10,043 nt of DNA, taken from JAQVSH01 sp964451605. GTDB taxonomy: Bacteria; Bacteroidota; Bacteroidia; Bacteroidales; UBA4181. Position 1 is the stretch's first letter. Every line of letters starts with the position of its first letter. The notes beneath the pieces are model-generated. The model made no database searches. It was not told where the DNA came from and saw nothing but the letters and a program-made list of their open reading frames with translations. Both the position numbers and the translations under genes were made by a program. The stretch spans positions 1 to 10,043 of the forward strand of contig CAYVJA010000073.1 in assembly GCA_964451605.1 (NCBI GenBank). The letters run 5' to 3'. Positions 7,167 to 10,043 of the stretch are shown piece after piece.

Positions 7167-7191
7167 CAAAAAGCAAAAGCCGGATGGGGCT
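7167..7191 (-). terminator. Weak intrinsic terminator after the mqn-tlpA genes
   Basis: On the minus strand, one base after the lipoprotein stop codon, AGCC pairs with GGCT around a six-base loop and is followed by the T-rich tail TTTGCTTTTTG. The stem is only four strong pairs, so efficiency is doubtful. The place, between two convergent genes, suits a terminator. I see nothing comparable for the plus-strand transporter in the 80-base gap 7113-7192. Confidence 0.4.
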
Positions 7192-7192
7192 G

Positions 7193-8359
7193 TTATCGTG
7201 TGGGTAGTACTTTCTGCAGATAACGTTCCAGTTCGCCCGATGCCCCAAGATCAATTGCGGCAACCTTTCCCTCCGGATTGATCAGAATCTCTGTAGGAAG
7301 TGCCTGCACGGCATAAAGGGTTGCCACCTGGGGCTGTCCCTCCCGCTCCTCATATAGATTTACCTGCCGCCAGGCCGGTTTATCCGCACGGAGTGCCTCC
7401 CGCCAGGCCGAAGTATCCCGGTCGGATGCCAGCCCCACCATCTCGAAAGGCATCTGACGCCAGGTATCGTAAATACGCACCAAACGCCCGTGACCTTCAC
7501 GGCAGGGTCCGCACCAGGAGGCCCAAAACGACAAAAGCACATACTTGCCCCGGTAATCTGAAAGTCTCCATTCACGCCCCTCCGAATCGGTTAAGACAAA
7601 ATCGGGAGCAGAAGCGCCTACTTCCAGTACTGAGGCATTTTCCAGAAAATCGGCCATAGCCATACCCCACTTCGACCGCTTTGCCTCTCCGGACAAAAGG
7701 TTGTATTGGGTCTTCACCTCTTCGACCGACGACTCCAGCATAAATTGTTCTACGTAGCGTTTGGCNNNNNNNNNNGACAGGGGCGAGGCGGGATTTTCGC
7801 GGATAAACTCGCGCGTTTGCTGACTCAATGCCGTAGAGAGCATTTGCCGGAGGAGCAGGATATTGCGTTGCGATGCCGCCAACTTGGCGCTGTCCATCTT
7901 ATCGGTTTCACGCTGCAGAGCATCCATATGCTTCCAAATGGGAATCAGCCGCTCTTTTAACCGGGTCAGATCCCGGTTATAGGCTCCCCCCGAAACCTTA
8001 GCATAAGGAATACTGTCGGAGTGGCCCTCTATCTGAATTTCACCGGCCGAAAGCACCAACTCCAGAGAAGTGTGAGGAACGGGGCTGCTTGCGGGTTGTC
8101 CCGATCCGGCATAAAGAAAGGCCGACACCGGCTCCGAAAACGTGCCGGAAATTCGAAAGGAGCCTTCGGCTTCACTTCGGGTGGTTTCAACCCAGGTTTC
8201 CCCCTGATAGGTATAGACCAGTTTCAGTACGGTTCCCTCTTTCATTCCCGCAAAGCGGCCCTGGATTGTATAGCGATCAGGTGCCGGAGCAGAAGAGCAA
8301 GAGGCTAAAAGAGCATACAGAAGGAGTACTCGCAGGGAAAACAGAAGAAATCTATTCAT
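7193..8359 (-). CDS. DUF4369/TlpA-like thiol-disulfide oxidoreductase lipoprotein (contains assembly gap)
   Basis: This is a 388-residue envelope protein, counting the gap as ten bases. The N terminus is a lipoprotein signal: a hydrophobic stretch then lipobox LAS-C with Cys21 as the lipidated residue. The residues after Cys21 (SSAPAP) lack the acidic surface-export motif of Bacteroidota, so the protein probably faces the periplasm. Residues about 29-125 fit a DUF4369 beta-rich domain; a helical linker follows and contains the N run. From about residue 248 there is an AhpC/TSA-thioredoxin fold with GASAPDF, then the redox motif WCGPC with Cys283 and Cys286, and a cis-proline-type segment ALPTEILI near the C terminus. 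It reduces or oxidises protein disulfides; the partner is unknown. Its start lies ten bases after the mqnD stop, so it is likely the last gene of the menaquinone operon. Confidence 0.92.
   Translation of the reverse strand: MNRFLLFSLRVLLLYALLASCSSAPAPDRYTIQGRFAGMKEGTVLKLVYTYQGETWVETTRSEAEGSFRISGTFSEPVSAFLYAGSGQPASSPVPHTSLELVLSAGEIQIEGHSDSIPYAKVSGGAYNRDLTRLKERLIPIWKHMDALQRETDKMDSAKLAASQRNILLLRQMLSTALSQQTREFIRENPASPLXXXXAKRYVEQFMLESSVEEVKTQYNLLSGEAKRSKWGMAMADFLENASVLEVGASAPDFVLTDSEGREWRLSDYRGKYVLLSFWASWCGPCREGHGRLVRIYDTWRQMPFEMVGLASDRDTSAWREALRADKPAWRQVNLYEEREGQPQVATLYAVQALPTEILINPEGKVAAIDLGASGELERYLQKVLPTR
7766..7775. other. Assembly gap (10 N) inside the TlpA-like gene
   Basis: Ten N interrupt the linker between the DUF4369 and thioredoxin parts. 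Here the frames on both sides agree with a ten-base gap, so the real length is ten or another number leaving remainder one on division by three. About four residues are unknown if the length is literal. Confidence 0.95.
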
Positions 8360-8369
8360 TTACCAAACA

Positions 8370-9203
8370 TTAATAGCTGACAAAAATGGGGAGAGAGGGA
8401 TCCTGGTCGGTTTCGGGCAGAAGCACTTTTCCTAGAAGAGCAGCCACTGCCTTTTTCCCCAAGTCTCCTAAATCGACCGAGAACTCATTGACATATAAGT
8501 TGATATGATTCTTACAAACCTCATTGTCCATCTCCCGGGCATACTGTTGCACAAAACTACGCGAAGCCTCCCTGTTTTCCAAAGCGAAGGCCACGCTGTT
8601 ACGCATACAAAGATTGAGCGAGCGCTTCACCTCGGAGGGAAGCGAACGCCGAACCGCAATGGCACCCAGCGGAACCGGAAGAGAGGTGGTCTCTTCCCAC
8701 AAAAAGCCCAGATCGACTACCTTCTGCAAACCTTTTTTCTGGTAAGTAAACCGGGTTTCATGAATCAGAACACCCGCATCGGCCTCTCCACTGAGAACAA
8801 CCTCTTCGATGTCGGAAAAGAGGTAAACCGGAAGACGATTGACCTCAGGAAAAAGCACACGCAATAGAAGAGCGGCAGTAGTGTGCTCACCGGGTATGGC
8901 AATTACAGCGTGCGAAAGCTCGTCGGGGTAGAGTTTATGCCGACTTACCACAAGAGGGCCGCTCCCATAGCCTAAAGCGCTGCCTGCGGTTAGCAACTGA
9001 TAGTGACTCCGCAGCTGCGGATAGAGAGCATAACTGATTTTCACAACATCGGGGATGCCACTCAGCGCCAGTTGGTTGAGTTCCTCGATATCGGCAATAT
9101 GGAGTTGTAACTGATGGGGTGAAACCGGGAAACGCTTATGCACCCATGCATCAAACATAAAAGTGTCGTTTGGACACGAAGAGAAGGCCAGATGCAAATT
9201 CAT
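8370..9203 (-). CDS. mqnD: 1,4-dihydroxy-6-naphthoate synthase MqnD (futalosine pathway)
   Basis: This 277-residue enzyme converts cyclic dehypoxanthinyl futalosine to 1,4-dihydroxy-6-naphthoate in the futalosine route to menaquinone. The fold is that of a type II periplasmic binding protein, but there is no signal peptide, fitting a cytosolic enzyme. Family stretches are SSCPNDTFMFDAW (8-20), GYGSGPLVVS (79-88), IPGEHTTAALLL (103-114), and DAGVLIHETRFTY (142-154) with His148, which corresponds to the catalytic histidine described in the Thermus enzyme (His145). WEETTSLPVPLGA follows at 169-181. The related MqnA has a different active-site pattern; the SCPND opening and the IHE motif favour MqnD. 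Its ATG is ten bases after the mqnB stop, and the lipoprotein follows after ten more, so these genes are probably co-transcribed. Confidence 0.96.
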   Translation of the reverse strand: MNLHLAFSSCPNDTFMFDAWVHKRFPVSPHQLQLHIADIEELNQLALSGIPDVVKISYALYPQLRSHYQLLTAGSALGYGSGPLVVSRHKLYPDELSHAVIAIPGEHTTAALLLRVLFPEVNRLPVYLFSDIEEVVLSGEADAGVLIHETRFTYQKKGLQKVVDLGFLWEETTSLPVPLGAIAVRRSLPSEVKRSLNLCMRNSVAFALENREASRSFVQQYAREMDNEVCKNHINLYVNEFSVDLGDLGKKAVAALLGKVLLPETDQDPSLPIFVSY

Positions 9204-9213
9204 GCGACAATCA

Positions 9214-9882
9214 TCAAGAGAGAAAAGGATGTGAATGGGCCGGAGAGAGCCGCATCAGTGCGCCTCTGAGTGATTCCAGTGCAGTATGAATCTGCCATTG
9301 GTCGCGATCTCTCGGTTCAACAAAATTAGAGACAGCACGAAGTGCCATAAAGGGAACTTTCTGCTTTAGGCAGGCAAAAAAAAGTGCAGCTCCCTCCATG
9401 CTCTCGATATCGGGCCGGAAGAGTGCCCGACGACGTGCAATGGTATCGGTGCTACCGGAAACTGTCTGAACAGTAATTCCCTTAGTTACAGGCAATTTCA
9501 ACCGGGCGCCCCATTCGGGAAGAGCGGTAAGACAGGGATTTACCAGATAGCCGTCGGGTTGATAGAGGTCCTCCTCTTTGAACCAGCCCAACTGCCCGGC
9601 CGAAAGAAATTCGCCCCGGTTATCTGCGCCCAAATCGGCAAAACAGTCACTTTGCACCAAAACAACCGAACCTATGGGAAGAGCTGGTGAAAAAGAGCCG
9701 GCTATACCCACATGAATCACCGCATCTACGGAGTGCCCGGCCAAAGCGGCACCCAAAGCAAATGCTGTAGCGTGAACACCCATCCCTGTAGTAAGATAAG
9801 AGAGTGCACAACCCTCTATTGTCAAACCATGGGCTGTTTCTACCTCTCCGCGGGTAGCTGCGGCAATGAGGACGTTTTTCAT
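9214..9882 (-). CDS. mqnB: Futalosine hydrolase MqnB
   Basis: This is a 222-residue member of the nucleoside phosphorylase/MTA nucleosidase superfamily. It cleaves futalosine to dehypoxanthinyl futalosine and hypoxanthine. Visible features are the N-terminal strand and general-acid loop (IAAATRGEVE, 6-15), HVGIAGSF (57-64), the ribose-contacting ESMEGAALFFAC (160-171), and RAVSNFVEPRDRDQW (182-196), which is characteristic of futalosine hydrolases as opposed to MTA/SAH nucleosidases. Presence next to mqnD makes the assignment firm. The gene ends with two tandem TGA codons (9214-9216 and 9211-9213). Its start lies 16 bases after the stop of the SUMF1-like gene, too close for a full promoter, so read-through from upstream is expected. 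mqnA, mqnC and mqnE are not in the window. Confidence 0.95.
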   Translation of the reverse strand: MKNVLIAAATRGEVETAHGLTIEGCALSYLTTGMGVHATAFALGAALAGHSVDAVIHVGIAGSFSPALPIGSVVLVQSDCFADLGADNRGEFLSAGQLGWFKEEDLYQPDGYLVNPCLTALPEWGARLKLPVTKGITVQTVSGSTDTIARRRALFRPDIESMEGAALFFACLKQKVPFMALRAVSNFVEPRDRDQWQIHTALESLRGALMRLSPAHSHPFLS

Positions 9883-9898
9883 AGGCCGGCAGCACGTG

Positions 9899-10043
9899 TT
9901 ACATCTGCATCACCACCCTGAAGCCAATGGTATCGAAGCGGGAATCGACAGAAGAAAAGCGGGTAAATACCCGGCAGAGATCGGAACGACTATTCCATGC
10001 GCCCCCTCTGAGAACGCGGAAAACACCGCTGACAGGGCCCTTC
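9899..10043 (-). CDS. SUMF1/formylglycine-generating-enzyme-like protein, C-terminal 47 residues (runs off the right edge)
   Basis: Only the last 47 codons and the stop are present, in the frame ending at TAA 9901-9899. They hold the conserved end of the FGE-sulfatase (SUMF1) fold: RVLRGGAWNS, then a Cys-Arg pair, and near the C terminus IGFRVVM. By eye alignment to human FGE, the position of Cys336 is Ser (in GGAWNS) while Cys341 is kept (DLCRV). A canonical copper-binding cysteine pair is therefore missing, and the protein is unlikely to be a standard sulfatase-maturing enzyme. Alternatives are a GldJ/GldK-like lipoprotein or another SUMF1-fold protein; the missing N terminus would decide. 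It is co-directional with mqnB, 16 bases upstream, so it may begin or belong to the same operon. Confidence 0.85.
   Translation of the reverse strand, partial: KGPVSGVFRVLRGGAWNSRSDLCRVFTRFSSVDSRFDTIGFRVVMQM

Noticed and set aside
1..10043. CRISPR array, mobile element, tRNA, phage or defence island
   Set aside because: Reading both strands I found no regularly spaced repeats, terminal inverted repeats, transposase, integrase or tRNA-like sequence; nearly all bases belong to recognised metabolic genes.

Overview
The window looks like a piece of a Bacteroidota genome, most likely order Bacteroidales. Leaders carry the Bacteroidota -7 element (TAnnTTTG) and recognisable Shine-Dalgarno sites are scarce. 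The gene content fits: a DUF4369/TlpA-type lipoprotein, a CBS protein beside NAD kinase, and AspT/YidE-type transport. GC looks roughly balanced. Two runs of exactly ten N (6871-6880 and 7766-7775) indicate a draft or metagenome scaffold. The frame on either side of the first run shows it is a placeholder and not a measured length. Species cannot be fixed from the sequence alone.

Layout. Left end, minus strand: a truncated alpha/beta hydrolase (1-222) lies immediately downstream of pdxJ (222-941), and the two overlap by one base. The 82-base gap 942-1023 holds two divergent -7 elements, one for pdxJ and one for the plus-strand genes. Plus strand: a CBS-CBS-ACT protein (1024-1689), then nadK two bases later (1692-2579). 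A 116-base intergenic region with its own -7 element and small symmetries precedes rhaB and rhaA (2696-5455), which make an L-rhamnose to L-rhamnulose-1-phosphate module. A transporter of the AspT/YidE family (5519-7112) follows, with another -7 element in its leader and an assembly gap inside the gene.

Right part, minus strand, converging on the transporter: the end of a formylglycine-generating-enzyme-like (SUMF1) gene (9899-10043), mqnB (9214-9882), mqnD (8370-9203) and a lipid-anchored DUF4369/TlpA thiol-disulfide oxidoreductase (7193-8359). Spacings are 16, 10 and 10 bases, so this is probably one operon, closed by a weak terminator at 7167-7191.

How the genes work together. The left half is cofactor metabolism (pyridoxal phosphate and NADP), with a probable nucleotide-sensing protein coupled to NAD kinase. 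The middle is rhamnose catabolism without its aldolase, permease or regulator in view. The right half shows that menaquinone is made by the futalosine route, since mqnB and mqnD encode two of its steps, next to an envelope thiol oxidoreductase. I see no CRISPR array, tRNA, rRNA, insertion sequence, phage or defence system. The most interesting points are the CBS-ACT/nadK pairing, the rhaBA-transporter arrangement, the internal duplication in the transporter, the SUMF1 protein lacking one of the paired active-site cysteines, and the frame evidence about the gaps. None of these amounts to a clearly new system.
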